In this document: positions 48,471-60,749 of the stretch, one piece after another | How the letters are laid out: each line of letters opens with the position of its first letter | Numbering within the stretch: position 1 is the first letter of the stretch | Source of the DNA: Pontederia crassipes | Taxonomy: Eukaryota; Streptophyta; Magnoliopsida; Commelinales; Pontederiaceae | DNA: 64,000 bases | NCBI GenBank assembly: GCA_030549335.1 | Contig: JAUKPH010000028.1 | Location: 1,178,001 to 1,242,000 of the forward strand | Direction of reading: 5' to 3' | Program-made: the position numbers and the translations under genes | Notes under the pieces: model-generated | Database searches by the model: none | Told to the model about the DNA's origin: nothing | The model's input: the letters and a program-made list of their open reading frames with translations, nothing else

Positions 48471-51400
48471 CATCATTTGGATTTCACATGCTTGGTTCCT
48501 TCATCATTACATACGCAGCCTCATGAAGCCTAGCGAGCATCATTTGTGTCTGAGTGTATGTGTAACTGAGTTCATTTTTTACCAAAATGGTACTTCATGA
48601 AGAACTCATAATCTTTCAAACTTCATGTTATCTTTATTATCACATATTAGCATACTACTAAAAGAAAATATACCTAGGACTTTTTTTTTTAAACGATGAA
48701 CACTTCAATTTTTTTCTACGTAAATGTGGGCATAGTTTGAACACAATGTTCTTGAGGACCTAAAAGTTTGAGGGCTATTCTTAGACCAATGGCATCGCTC
48801 AATTTATAGTGATCATTCATTGTCAGGAAAATTATCTTCATTACTTCCTCTTCAGCAACTCGAACTACTGGTACTCACTCCCTAGATCGATCTTGAGAGC
48901 ACTTAGCCTTAAATAGGTCATGGTAACAAACACTTATGTCTTGATAGTTATTTTATTTAACAACTTGTTAATAAATATCTAGATTCATAGAGTCATCATT
49001 CTTCTTTACAAAAGATGTGAAACATCTAAAAATGAGACCATCAGTCTCATAAGCCCCTTGTCTTGAAGTTATTAAATTTATCTTTTTCAGTTCGTGTGTC
49101 ATGGGGCCTTGAAAATCAAGGTCATGCGTGAAAAGAGATCGATATGACACTCAACTTCTAACTATATCTTTTAGATTTTCCAATACTGGCAACTATCTTC
49201 TTCTTCTTTTTTTTTCATAATACCTATACATCTTAAAAGGAAGAATCAAATAGGAATCCCAACGTAATCCTCCTAAGGAGTTTCTAGCCGATGTTAAGAA
49301 TAGATCTTATCTTCAATCATCATTAATATCACTAGCATGAACTTCATGGTATAAAGTTATTTCCATAGGGTCATCGTCCTTATCGGGTGACCTATGTCAT
49401 GTAACAATCAATATGATCACTAAGAACATTGTCTGTCATCGTAGATAATGGCATCATCATATGATTCGATAAAATTGGTGATGGAATCATGTCAATCATC
49501 ATCTTTATAAGGTCACTTTAGATCAATAACTTTTCACGATGACCTATGTTTGATGTGACCTTACTCTAAACATCATTATAATCATTTAACTTTTGATATA
49601 TTGATCTGGTTCTTGCAATGTCATATCATATAATTTCATAGGAGGCTAGTGATTATATATTACCACAGCAAGTTCTTTTCTTGAATATCTTAAAGCACTT
49701 TGAATTAATGTTAAGGTCGAATGATATCTACGCTGAGGGGTCGCTACATAGTATGTTCTAATCCATAATTAACAGAACAATTTATGTGCACTACATAACA
49801 TAAATCCTTAGTCAAACATCATGAATGTATGTAGACACATGGAATGAATTCAAACAATAAGACAGGAAAACAAAACAATCAACAAAATAGAAGACAAGCA
49901 ATCATTCTTCTTCTTCGTGCATTATTTCATGATCTTTTGCATTAACGATATCTTGCAGTACATGTGAGAGGGTCGGAAAAACTTTAAAGTTGGAAAGGAG
50001 AACTAATCCATTTATAAGACTTATGATCAAATCATAAGTGATCCACTTGATCAAGACAAAATCTTAAACATTTTTCATCATACTGACGTAGAGGCATCTT
50101 AGAGAACATTCTATGTATCACTCGATGGCTTGCTTAATCTATTATCTAAACATATATATGATTTATTTTCCCTTTTGAACCATCAACCATGATTATATGA
50201 TTGAATACCCTATACGTTTTGACATTATTATGAAAACTATAATTATATTAAAACTTGCATAATCATCCCTCTCGGATGCATAACTTGCTTTCCAAAAATC
50301 TTGTAGGGGATTTATAAAATTCCTCATACTTTACCTTAACCCCTCCATACTTTCTAAAAATTTCCTCACTTGGCGTTTTGATCTTTTAATACTTAATGGC
50401 TGGATGCTCATGTGCCTCCTCAAGCTTATCTCAGTTAAAATATCTTAAATCTTTTCAAAATTTCTCACATCCAATTTAACTCTTTTATGCCTTGCTTATT
50501 CTTATATAATTCTGGTATTAACCATATTAGTCTATTTTGAAAATATATATACATTGCGATGTTAGAGAATTCATTCTTTAATAATGGCTATATAAAATAT
50601 ATTTCATAATATTAAAATTCCAAATCCACCCTATACTAAACTAAGTTAATTAAATCTAATTATTTATTTATTTATCTTTATATATTTATAAGTATACTAT
50701 GTTATATGTACATATGCGTATGAATATGCTAGATTTAAATGTTCGATTAACTCAAATAGTCACTTACTCATTGAAAATTCCTTCTAACATTTATTCAAGC
50801 TAATGTGACTTCTAAACCCTTTAAGCTTCTATATTTGTCCATCCATACCTTATACATGATTCTTGGACAGCTTACTAATTCTTTAAACTCTTGTGTATGG
50901 ATATTACATAACTTGAACATAATTAATAATTTGATTATTATTTTTCCACATAAAGTAGTCCAACTAAGAATTTCGTATAACTAGTTTAGATTTGCTTAGG
51001 TCCATTATCCACATAATAAAGGGATCATATGAAGTCTAAGGCGCAAGAAGCATTATGGGTCCATACTTATCAACATAAACATATAAGATAATTTATTGAA
51101 CCCTTATATTGGTAGACCAATGGAACCACCTAAATCATCACCATAAATCATAACTTATGCATGCTTGGTTTCACCTCTACTATTTGAAATCATCTCACAC
51201 ATACGTGTTGTGTGAGTCGAATCCTTTAATTACTCTTATAATTCCTTCGTTTCTTTCTTAAATCTACATCTCTTTGCAACTGATATACTTATTCATTTTC
51301 CTCTTCATACTGCTGCAGTCAGCAGAAGAAGTCCGTGAATAGAGCAATCATGAAAGAGATGAAAAACATGGATTATAAGAAACATCATCGTTTCTTATAT

Positions 51401-51740
51401 TTTGTTCTTTAAATATCTGTAAGACCTTTTTTTTCACGTAGGTATATTTATCCACATGCATGTTGTTTATTCTTTTCCAATTTGTTCGTAACCTTTATGA
51501 TCCTTTTTGTTTAATCACTAATAACTTTTAAGTTGATTCCTACCATACAGAGTGACCTTCCTAGGAATCAACCACTCATGTGAAATACATATCAATACAT
51601 CAATAAAGAATAACTTAATGCAAGAAAATCTTACTTGTACTTTACGGTGGAGGGTGTGGCGACTGCATGGCGATAGCACATGAACCTCTTACCATACTAT
51701 ACTATTCCATACACTAGGACGTCAAGAGAGTCCTAACTTT
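48471..51740. other. Internal region of the gypsy element, no coding sequence
   Basis: AT-rich with no frame of any length and no recognisable gag or pol block. This is what makes the element non-autonomous. Confidence 0.7.
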
Positions 51741-51754
51741 AGGCTCTGATACCA
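51741..51754 (-). promoter_or_regulatory. Primer-binding site of the gypsy element
   Basis: Reads TGGTATCAGAGCCT on the minus strand, complementary to the 3' end of initiator Met tRNA, five bases from the LTR. Confidence 0.88.
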
Positions 51755-51759
51755 TAAAT

Positions 51760-53764
51760 GTAACGCCCCCAAATCGACCCCCGCCACGTGGCGAAGACCA
51801 ATTTGGAGACGCTACGGCATGCTATAACTTGACCATAATATTGACCATATCTCAGTCAGAAACTGAGACACGTCAGCGGAAAAATAATAAAATAAAAGAA
51901 GATAACATAATTATGCGGAAGTCTAAAAGTAACTATGTCATTACTAAGAGATAAACTGAGTTCTACATCATGAATTTAAAATGCGGAAGGTAAATAAAAA
52001 CTAAATAACACTCTAAAAGCCCTATGGTTCATGTGTTGTCCTATCGCCAGAGCCTCATCACCACACGCCTACTCCACCACGTTACTGACCTGGTCCTGTG
52101 GAAATCAGACACAGGGGAGGAGGTCCTCCCGTAAGTTTTACAGCCTAGTGGGGAACCACATGATATACAATGCATGACATGAATATAATAATCAGCGATA
52201 ATTAATCAGGCTTAACTTGAGCATGAAAGATAGCATATAAGTATCATGGATCATAATAAGGATAAGATCAGCGATATCATGAATCATGAGGATCAATAGT
52301 ACATAGTAAACTTGGAATCATGACATACTTGACTTGACTTGACTTGAACTTGAACTTGAACTTGAACATGCTTGTCGATCTTGGTTATTAATTAACAATC
52401 AGGGTGACTTTGAGGTGCCTTTAATTCTTGGGGTATGCCCAGCAAACGATACGGCCTTGTGCGGGTCAATGTGTGATCAAATCATGATCAAGGGAGCGAC
52501 CCTTATCTTGATGCACTTGGCTTGGACTAGCAACCCATCATTAATCTTTCATCTGAACTTATTAATCACTTTTATTATCTTTTCATTCTTTGTATCATGT
52601 GATGAAGGAGATATGATCGGTACGAGGTAAATCAAGACAAAGAGTTAATGTTGGAATTATAAGGAAATCAATAATGTTCATGTCAAAATAAAGAAAGACT
52701 AATGGGTGAATTTTGCTGGATTTTACGCCTTCACCTCTTCTGGATTTTTACGCCCGAAGAATCCTTTCACCTTACGGCCGTAAAACCCTAATCCTTTGGA
52801 TTTTACGCCCGAGAATTTCTTTCACCTTATGGCCGTAAAACCCTAATCCTTTGGATTTTACGCCCGAGAATTTCTTTCACCTTACGGCCGTAAAAATTAA
52901 CCCTTATTACGTTACGGCCGTAAAAACCCTATTTTCTATTCTATTTCGGCCGTAAAAATTCACCCCTTTTGCATTACGGCCGTAAACTCTACTCTCCATT
53001 CTATTTCGGCCGTAAAAATTAACCCTTACGGCCAATCCATCTCCTTCTCTCTCCATCCTTTCCTTACGGCCATAAAGTTTTCCCCTATTGCATTACGGCC
53101 GTAAGCTTCATCCCTTTTTCTTTTTTTTCTTTCTCTTACGGCCAATCCTTACGGTCGTAAAAATTTACCTCTATTGCATTACGACCGTAAGAATTTACCC
53201 TTTTTCTCTCTCCATCTTTTTCTCGACCGTAAGACAATTACGCCCAACAAATTTACGGCCGTAATACTTCTATTTTAAAATTGGGTCGTGTTATAAAACC
53301 AAAAATGGAATCCCCTCTAAATCTTACATCCTAACAATCAATAATACAGTAATATAACAAACAGAAATAACTATGCATGCTACAATCAACCAATCAAAGA
53401 ATTCAAGAAATCAAACAATTAAAAACAATAACTTGAATCATATTCATATTCTTTTCATAACGATTCGGGCATGAGTTGAGATAATTCAGAGGCCATGCAA
53501 GGTGATTTCGATTCACCCACCTGGACGCGATGGATCCTACCCTTGATTCGTTAAAAAAAAATCCGTTCGAATCCGCCCTTGTTCCCTCTCGGTTCTCTTG
53601 CTGTTCCTCCTCTCGAATTCTATCCTTGCGCAGAAATCTCCCTACTTCGGATCGCGTAGGAGGGGAACGAAGGAAAACCGGGAAGGATTCGTGAGATTGC
53701 TGGAACCAGAAATTTAATGGTCAATTGATTTTTATCTCCCTCAATTCTCTCGTGAATACCTCTC

Positions 53765-53802
<38 letters not shown>

Positions 53803-53986
53803 GATAAGGTTTTTATTTTAATCTAATCTTCTTCTCAAAATTAAATTTGAAGAGATTAGATTTAATTTTTCTTTCCTTTCAAACTTTGAGTGGGATTTGA
53901 TTTTTAATTTCCCATGTGCTTTGCTCGGCCACCCATCACGATTTGTTTTCTTTTCTCTTTTGTTTATCTTTTTGTTGGTTGTTACA
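51760..53986 (-). repeat. LTR of the gypsy element (right copy)
   Basis: Same ends as the left copy. It has one palindrome unit fewer and a longer (AT)n run near 53770-53800. The palindrome array is at about 52710-53265. Confidence 0.93.
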
Positions 53987-53991
53987 TATAT

Positions 53992-54183
53992 AACAACAAA
54001 GCCTTATCCCACAAGGTGGGGTCGGCTACATGGAGCGGAATGACGTCGTATGATCCATGTAATAGAGCGGAATGGCGTCGTATGATCCATGTATTAAAAA
54101 CCAAACCTTTTTAATAGAGCGGAATTGCGTCGTATGATCCATGTAGCCGACCCCACCTAGTAGGATAAGGCTTTGTTGTTGTT
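53992..54183. repeat. Foldback made of two RTE-tail copies
   Basis: The left arm, 53992-54034 (aacaacaaagccttatccca on), is the inverse of the right arm, 54138-54183. Between them a 28-base unit with cgtcgtatgatccatgta occurs three times (near 54034, 54065 and 54117). It abuts the gypsy target duplication. Confidence 0.88.
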
Positions 54184-54924
54184 ATATATATATATATCCT
54201 ATCACTGAAATTTGAAGAAATTGGGCGTTGGCTTTAGGTTCTGTTTGACATTATTAGCGGTTTGACAAGCGGATAACGATTTAACTAGCATATAGTAGAT
54301 TAATTCACGAATAATGGGTAATGGATGATGATTAGCGATTAGAGATTATAACAAATAAGTGTTTGATAAATTTAACGGTAAAATTAGTTGATGAATATAA
54401 AATGTCATAATCAGACATATGACAGATTTTAATTTAAGCACTATACAAATTGTATTATAAAATAAATAAATTAAATTTTAATATCTTAATTAAATAAAAT
54501 AAAAATTCATAATTAATTTTTTTGTTAAAATATATAAAAATTTATATTGACAATAGTTTTTATATAGTGCACCCATGATATAAAAGTATTAATTGTCAAA
54601 ATATTTTTTATTCATTGATAACATATAAATAATTTATAATTAATTAAGCATGAATATAAAAATAAATATACTTAAATGATTATAAAAAAAATGAGAAAAT
54701 AATAAGATAAGTTAGAAAAAAATAATATATTTGAATAGAGATAAAATTGGAAAAATGTATAAAATGTTAATCTCTAAACGCCAAATGTTAATTGAAGTAA
54801 CTTTTCAATATTTTCATATGTAACGCTAAATGCTATTTATTTTTATTATTTATCAAATAAAAAAATTAACGTTTGAACCGTTAAATGCTACTTAAAATAC
54901 TAATTTGGGTGTTACCAAACAGAA

Positions 54925-54962
<38 letters not shown>

Positions 54963-55904
54963 TGGTTCAGTTGGGTGTCGATAATAAAACATATTTTTAG
55001 TACGTCTTTATCTTCTCGCTTTGGATTAGTTAATAGTCTTTCGTCGGCACAAAAAAAAACATATAAAATTTTCATATTTTTATGATTTATTTATATTTTC
55101 ATCCATAAATAATAAGTTATAGTAATAATTATATATTAATCACGCCCAACTTTTTCCGTTAAATTTATTTATTTATCGTTCAAAACGTAAGATAATAAAA
55201 AAAAAGTATTTTAAAATTGAAAATAAAGGTGGGACGCATGTGTTTTTTTTTATTTTCAATTTTGCGTTAAGTTGATGGACTTCTATTTGTATCGAAAAAA
55301 TTATTTTAAAACTAAAAGAAGTACATTTTCATTTTATTTTAGTTTAAAACTCTCAAATGCATCGTTTTAGATTTTTCTATTTTTTTCTAATTTACACTAA
55401 AATGTATAAATATAATTGGATAAACATAAATGAAAAAGATCAATACAAAATAAGAGGTTAATGAACATAAAGAGCATTTTGCTCTACACATTGAGCACTT
55501 AGTTTTTTTCCTATTATTTAATTAATTTAATAATTCTGAATTACGATTAAATTATATATTTCGAGATAATTTGACGATTCAAAAATATCGTAATGTCAAG
55601 TCCGTCGTGCTGTAATCACGGTCATCAAATGACTACACTAAAATTGATATTTCGATGGGAAAATTCGTTTTCTTATATATGAACCCACGGACCACTTATT
55701 ATTGTGATAAATTTAAAAGTTAATACAAAACTAATTAGAACCACAATTAATAGTGTCCAAAATCTTACGAGGAATTGATTGATAATGGTGCATGCCAGGG
55801 TGTACCGTGTTCTCCCAATGTTTAAATGCGCCCGCATCCCTCTTCGTGTCCTCCGTCGCAAGCAGAGCCGCCGCCGCCGCCTCCATCGTCGCCCAGTTGC
55901 AGCC
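54184..55904. other. AT-rich intergenic region
   Basis: No gene recognised. A (TA)n run is at 54931-54960. The last 150 bases are the leader of the thioesterase paralog; an open frame runs in phase with it from 55779, so a longer N-terminus is formally possible. Confidence 0.55.
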
Positions 55905-56796
55905 ATGGATCATGCCCCGAATGATGTCAAGGAATGGCTGCAAGGAGGAGGAGGAGGAGCCACCCGGACTGATCCGGACGCCTGGGACAAAGCCCTGAAC
56001 CCGTGCAAGTTCTACGACGCCTTCGCCGTCTCCGGCCTCCGCCTCGACCTCGTCGCGCCCGGTCGAGTCGTCTGCACCTTCCAAGTTCCCCCGCGTCTCG
56101 CCGCCGTACGTCCCTCTCGATCTCTTTCTCTCTCTCTCCCCACAATTTTCCCAGTTCCCCATCGTTGGCTTTTAACGGTTATTGTATGCAATACATGGGC
56201 GAACTGGATGGATGGAGCAGAAGGGCAGCAACCACATGCACAGCGGCGCGGTGGCGACGCTGGTGGACTTGGTCGGATCAGCCGTCTTCTACAGCGGGGG
56301 TCGCCGACAACCGGCGTGTCTTTGGAGATCAACGTGTCCAACTTCGACGTGGCCTTGGTGCATGTAAGTGATATACTTGTACAATACAATACTCCATGTA
56401 TCATATGCTGCTACGTTGCATAGAGTATGGTTACTGTTACACTGTACCCGGCCTATTGTGTACATCGTTTTTTTTGTAAAAACAATAGAGAACGGATACA
56501 ATAATATGTTAAATTTATAATATATATTATAATTTTTTAATATATATTATTGATCAGATCAATAGTTTTTTTGTGTGTGTTAGTGTGCGTGATTGTTCTC
56601 TTTATCTTGTATTTAGTATGAAATTAATGTTCATTCTATATGCTGCACGTAGGAAGAGATCGAGATCGAGGCCAAAGTGCTGCAGCTGGGAAGGGCAGTA
56701 GGGGTGGCCATGGTGGAGTTGAGGAAGAAGAAGACAGGGAAGCTCATCGCTCAGGGACGCCATGCCAAGTATCTTGCAGTTTCTGCTAAACTCTGA
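55905..56796 (+). pseudogene. Second ACOT13-like thioesterase gene, frameshifted in exon 2
   Basis: Exons 55905-56105, 56221-56363 and 56653-56796 have the same splice positions as the gene at 41011. Exon 1 encodes MDHAPNDVKEWLQ and, later, CKFYDAFAVSGLRLDLVAPG. Exon 3 begins EEIEIEAKVLQLGRAVGVAM and ends AVSAKL. Exon 2 is 143 bases where 144 are expected: after VDLVGSAVFYSGG a run of five G shifts the frame, and the correct continuation (SPTTGVSLEINVSNFDVALV) is found one frame over. The active-site turn reads HSG in place of HGG (H74). The single missing base could be a sequencing error in the G run; otherwise this copy is dead or expresses a truncated protein. Confidence 0.85.
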
Positions 56797-57128
56797 TGTA
56801 TCATCAAGTAGCCTGATCATTTGTTCTTGGTAAAATTCCATCACATATAAAAGAAAACACAATCAAAGCTCCAAGCGGGTCCACATCTGTGTTCTTACGC
56901 CTTAATTTTAGATCTTGGGACTTGTAGTAGTAAGTAGAACCCCTCTCTCTCTCTTTCTCAATCCATCACGATCTCTCTCTCTTACTCACACACGTAATCC
57001 TCATTCTTATCCGTCCCACCTCCTTTCCATTTCATGCTAAAGAAAAGAGAGACGTCTAAGATCCTTGATCGGATGACGTCGAAGAGCCAAAACTCATTAA
57101 TCCATATATATATATATATATATATTTA
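56797..57128. other. 3' flank of the thioesterase paralog
   Basis: Non-coding. Contains a short CT repeat (56944-56958) and a (TA)n run (57101-57125). Confidence 0.6.
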
Positions 57129-57488
57129 ATGAGCGTTTGAAACGTCTTTCGTATGAAACGCGTGTGAAACGACTTTAGTCATACTTATATTTATTTTTTT
57201 CGACATTTTTATTTATTGATAATTTAAAGGATCATTAAAAATAATAAATATATGATTCAAATTATTAATAATAATTTTTTTCATCATTTTTAATTTTTGA
57301 CAAACTACTGCACATTATTATTTGTCATAATGAATATAAACTTTTTATATAACTTTTAATCTTATAAAATTATTTTTTTTATCATAAATGATTATTTAAG
57401 ATATTAGTAAAAAAAGATATAAAAATGAGGAAAAATATCTAAGATCGCTTCACACGCGTTTCATACAAAAAATACTTCACATGCTCAT
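57129..57488. mobile_element. Inverted-repeat element (MITE candidate), 360 bp
   Basis: The left arm, 57129-57178, and right arm, 57439-57488, are imperfect inverted repeats of 50 bases sharing gtatgaaacgcgtgtgaa. The centre is AT-rich. The target duplication is hidden by TA repeats on the left, so the superfamily is unclear. Confidence 0.72.
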
Positions 57489-58498
57489 TTTTTCCTCTAT
57501 CTATATATATATTATCCCTAGTAAAATTAATGCTATTTCTTGTGGTAAAACTTGCTCTTGCCGGTTTGTCATTTGAATATTTTTGTTGTTTGATATTATA
57601 TTATTTTTCCTTCATTGATTCAAAAAAGAAGCCATATCAATCATACTGTGAATTGATTTATAATTTGTTATTATTATTTAATTTATTATTAATTGTAGTT
57701 AGCTTGTTATTAATAATTTTTTATTATGAAAAGAGGAAGAGAAATCGCACAATCAAATAATAACCCATAAGATTTACGAGATTCACTCTAAATGGAGCTA
57801 TGTTCTCAGGCGACAATGACTCTTTTTGTTCTAAAGTAATGATAATTATAAAGATGCGAAATAATTCAATCATCATGAAATTTATATAAAAAAACTTCAA
57901 TACAAAATAGAAAATAAAAATCTTAAAATCGTCTAAATTTCAGGAGCTCTGCCTCCAAGCCCCCGCAGAGGGATCCCTCTTTAGACATCTCAAACTCGCT
58001 GTCCGAATAGCAAGATCCCATAAAGGACAGACAATTTCATCGGCCCCACTGCTAAAACTCCTTACTATATAAGGTCCATATAGGATTAGGTTCAGATTGA
58101 ATTGACATTTTTTTAAATTGAAACATGTGTAGCGTGACGCATAACGTATCTAAATTATCTTTTTTGTTAAATTTTTTTTATACCTGCAGCTTTTTGAAGT
58201 TTACATAATAAGATATGCATTTCTTGATGTCATAGCTAGCTAGGAATGAGGCATCAACGTGTCTTAAGCATATTTTTTGTGCAGAGTGATAGTTCAAGAT
58301 CATAAGTAACATATATAACAATTTAATTGATTGGCCTATTTTCAGAAGTATCCATTTTATCTCATTTTTTTTGCTGTCTCTTTGTTGCTGCTTCATATAT
58401 GTTACAATGGGAGAGTTAAAAGTTAATAATCTCTTGCAAATTGACCTTTTAGCCAAACATAATGCATAGCCGTTTGGTAACTTGTAAAGTCTTTTCCA
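57489..58498. other. AT-rich intergenic region
   Basis: Chance reading frames only; nothing recognised. Confidence 0.6.
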
Positions 58499-58677
58499 CA
58501 ACAACAACAACAACAAAGCCTTATCCCACTAGGTGGGGTCGGCTATATGGATCATACGACTTTTTCGTTGATCCATGTTCATAAGATTCGATAAGATTTT
58601 ATGCTGGCTGTCGGGGCCTAACACAACCCTCCTCCTTTATCCGGGCTTGGGACCGGCTATAAAATATAGGCGGAGTT
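58499..58677 (-). mobile_element. Short RTE-tailed retroposon (SINE-like), near full length
   Basis: Minus-strand copy of 179 bases, from ctccgcctatattttatagc to the (TTG)n tail. A 17-base duplication, ttgtaaagtcttttcca, flanks it (58482-58498 and 58678-58694). Confidence 0.93.
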
Positions 58678-60212
58678 TTGTAAAGTCTTTTCCAAATAAA
58701 AATTATTGCTTTTAGGTTGAGGTCTTGCATTCACTTTTCCTAGCCCATTGTTTGGATAACAGTTCACCAGAGAGAAGAAAGGAAAAATGAAAAAGAAGGG
58801 GAAAGGAGAAGGAAAAAAGAAGGAAATGAAAGGAAAATACTTTTTAACCTTATTTGAATAGAACAAATGAATAATAAAAGATTATTTATTTTAGGATAGT
58901 TAAGTCATTTCATATAATAAATTTGTTAATATTTCTTTCCCCTTTTCCTACTATTTGTCAATTGTCGGCCAATCAAATCAATCCGATTGTGACCTTAGCA
59001 CTAAATCGGTCAATGGTGAAGTTTCCTTTTGAATAGATCCGAATGGGTCTAATGAACCGACGAGTAAATTTTTGTCGTCAATAAAACATCAATTTGAAAT
59101 ATAATCATTTTGTTATACTTTAACATTTGAACGATTAAAAAATGTTTTATATTATATGATATAAATATTACTACAATTCATTTTTAAATTATTGTAGTTT
59201 ATATATATATATATATGAGAAAAATTATAGCGAGATTAAAGAATCTCATCTCATGGTAAAATCTTGGCCATTATAACTCAACCTACATTGGTTCAACGGC
59301 CATGATCGTGCAGATGCTAAATCCTATCTGAACCGATTAGATGAAAAAAAAATCAGGTTTGATGCAGCCGATACCCCCCTTTTTTCTCTTTTGCCTAAGC
59401 CCTAACCCGATCTCATCTCTCTTTTTCCTCTTTCCCTTCATGCACAACTCCGATTGCTCCTTCTCCTTCTCTGATCTCTCCCTCCTTCCAGTGTGGTGTG
59501 TCCCTCCCCTTCTCCAATCCCTCCTTTTTTTAGCGCGGTTCCCTTGTGCTCCCTCCTCTTTCTAATCTTTCCCTCCTTTCGAGCGTCGTGCGTTCCTCCC
59601 CTTCTTCAATCCTTTCTCCTTCCGAAGCGTGGTTCCCTTGCGACACAACTCCGATCACTCCCTCCCCTTATCTGATCTCTCCCTCCTTTCGAGCACGACG
59701 CATTCCTCCCCTTCTCCGATCCCTCCTCCTTCTGAGCATGGCACGTTCCTCCCTCCTAATCATGAGGTCACAACAAATTTCGACGAAGACCGACAAAGGC
59801 AATAACGTAAGTTAGATCAATGATCATTTATGCACTCTATCCCTTTCTTTTATATTCTCCCTCTTCCCTTATTAATCACAATTTCCCATCTTGGTAGATT
59901 TTTCTGATCTAAGTGGTAGCCTCATGGAAGACAGACAGTGGGCGAAAAGTTAGATTCTTTAGTTGACTGTTTGGTTGTGCCATTGTATTCTTTTACACTG
60001 AAATGTTAATACTCATTTTTCTTTTATCTCACCCTATTTTACATCGAAATACCATCTAAGTCTAAATTTCAATTTTCCATAAAATTTATATTCTTCCTTT
60101 TGTATGCGTAATCCTTGTTCGAATGATGCTCGAATTCTAGGCAAGATGAAGCACACAATAAGATATTACTATCAAGATGAAGCCATCGTTAGGACATCAT
60201 GAATTTAAGTTA
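58678..60212. other. Intergenic with a CT-rich degenerate tandem repeat
   Basis: From about 59450 to 59760 the phrase ctctccctcctttcgagc and partner phrases (gttcctccccttctccgatc) recur at least three times with changes. The frame is open in several phases because of low complexity, not because it is a gene. The rest is AT-rich. Confidence 0.55.
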
Positions 60213-60220
60213 ACCCTGGC

Positions 60221-60741
60221 TAGGGGTGTTCACCGGGTCTGGTCGACCCATGAATCCGATGACCCGAACCGGTTTGGGTCGATGGTCTGGTCGGGTCAAA
60301 CCCGATCCGATTAAACTGATTTTTTTATTTATTTTTTATTTTTTATTCAAACTTAAGCTTGAGCGGAATGACGTCGTATGATCCATATAGCCGACCCCAC
60401 CTAGTGGGATAAGACTCTGTTGTTGTTGTTGTTATTGTTGTATTCAAACTTAAGCTTATATTTAATTTATTTTTTTTAAACAATGAAAAATATTTTAAGT
60501 GCAAAATAATATTAAATAGTTAGAAAACTTATTTTATGCATTTAAAATTAATAAATAATTTTTTATATTAAATAAAATATAAAAACTGTAAGAAAAAATT
60601 CAAAAGAAAAGAAAATTCACCTGACCCAATTCAAACCGGGTCGGATTCGGCCCTCCCAACCCTCTTGACCCGACCCAATTTGATCTGATCGGGTCGAATT
60701 TATTCACGGGTCAGGTCCAACCCTACCCGTTAATACCCCTA
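60221..60741. mobile_element. hAT-type MITE, 521 bp, carrying a nested retroposon
   Basis: The ends TAGGGGTGTTCACCGGGT and, inward from the right, TAGGGGTATTAACGGGTA, are followed by gggtcgacc/gacccg-rich subterminal sequence. An 8-base duplication ACCCTGGC flanks it (60213-60220 and 60742-60749). The interior is AT-rich. Confidence 0.92.
60361..60441 (+). mobile_element. Truncated RTE-tail retroposon nested in the hAT MITE
   Basis: 81 bases beginning gagcggaatgacgtcgtatg and ending in a TTG-rich tail. A 16-base duplication, attcaaacttaagctt, flanks it (60345-60360 and 60442-60457). Confidence 0.93.
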
Positions 60742-60749
60742 ACCCTGGC

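Larger units (their letters stand above)
45646..53986 (-). mobile_element. Non-autonomous Ty3/gypsy element (LARD-like), 8.34 kb
   Basis: Two nearly identical LTRs (45646-47914 and 51760-53986) enclose 3.85 kb. A five-base duplication, TATAT, flanks the whole (45641-45645 and 53987-53991). The sense strand is minus. The primer-binding site TGGTATCAGAGCCT (initiator Met tRNA type) reads from 51754 down to 51741. The opposite internal end, near 47915-47955, reads on the minus strand as cgaggacgaattttctttta then aggaggtaagaa, the typical gypsy polypurine end. The internal part has no long open frame and keeps only a decayed integrase/chromodomain-like tail, so it needs proteins from elsewhere. 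Few differences between the LTRs mean a recent insertion. Confidence 0.92.

Noticed and set aside
59341-59815. Serine- and proline-rich open frames
   Set aside because: CT-rich tandem repeat open in several phases; no conserved protein pattern.
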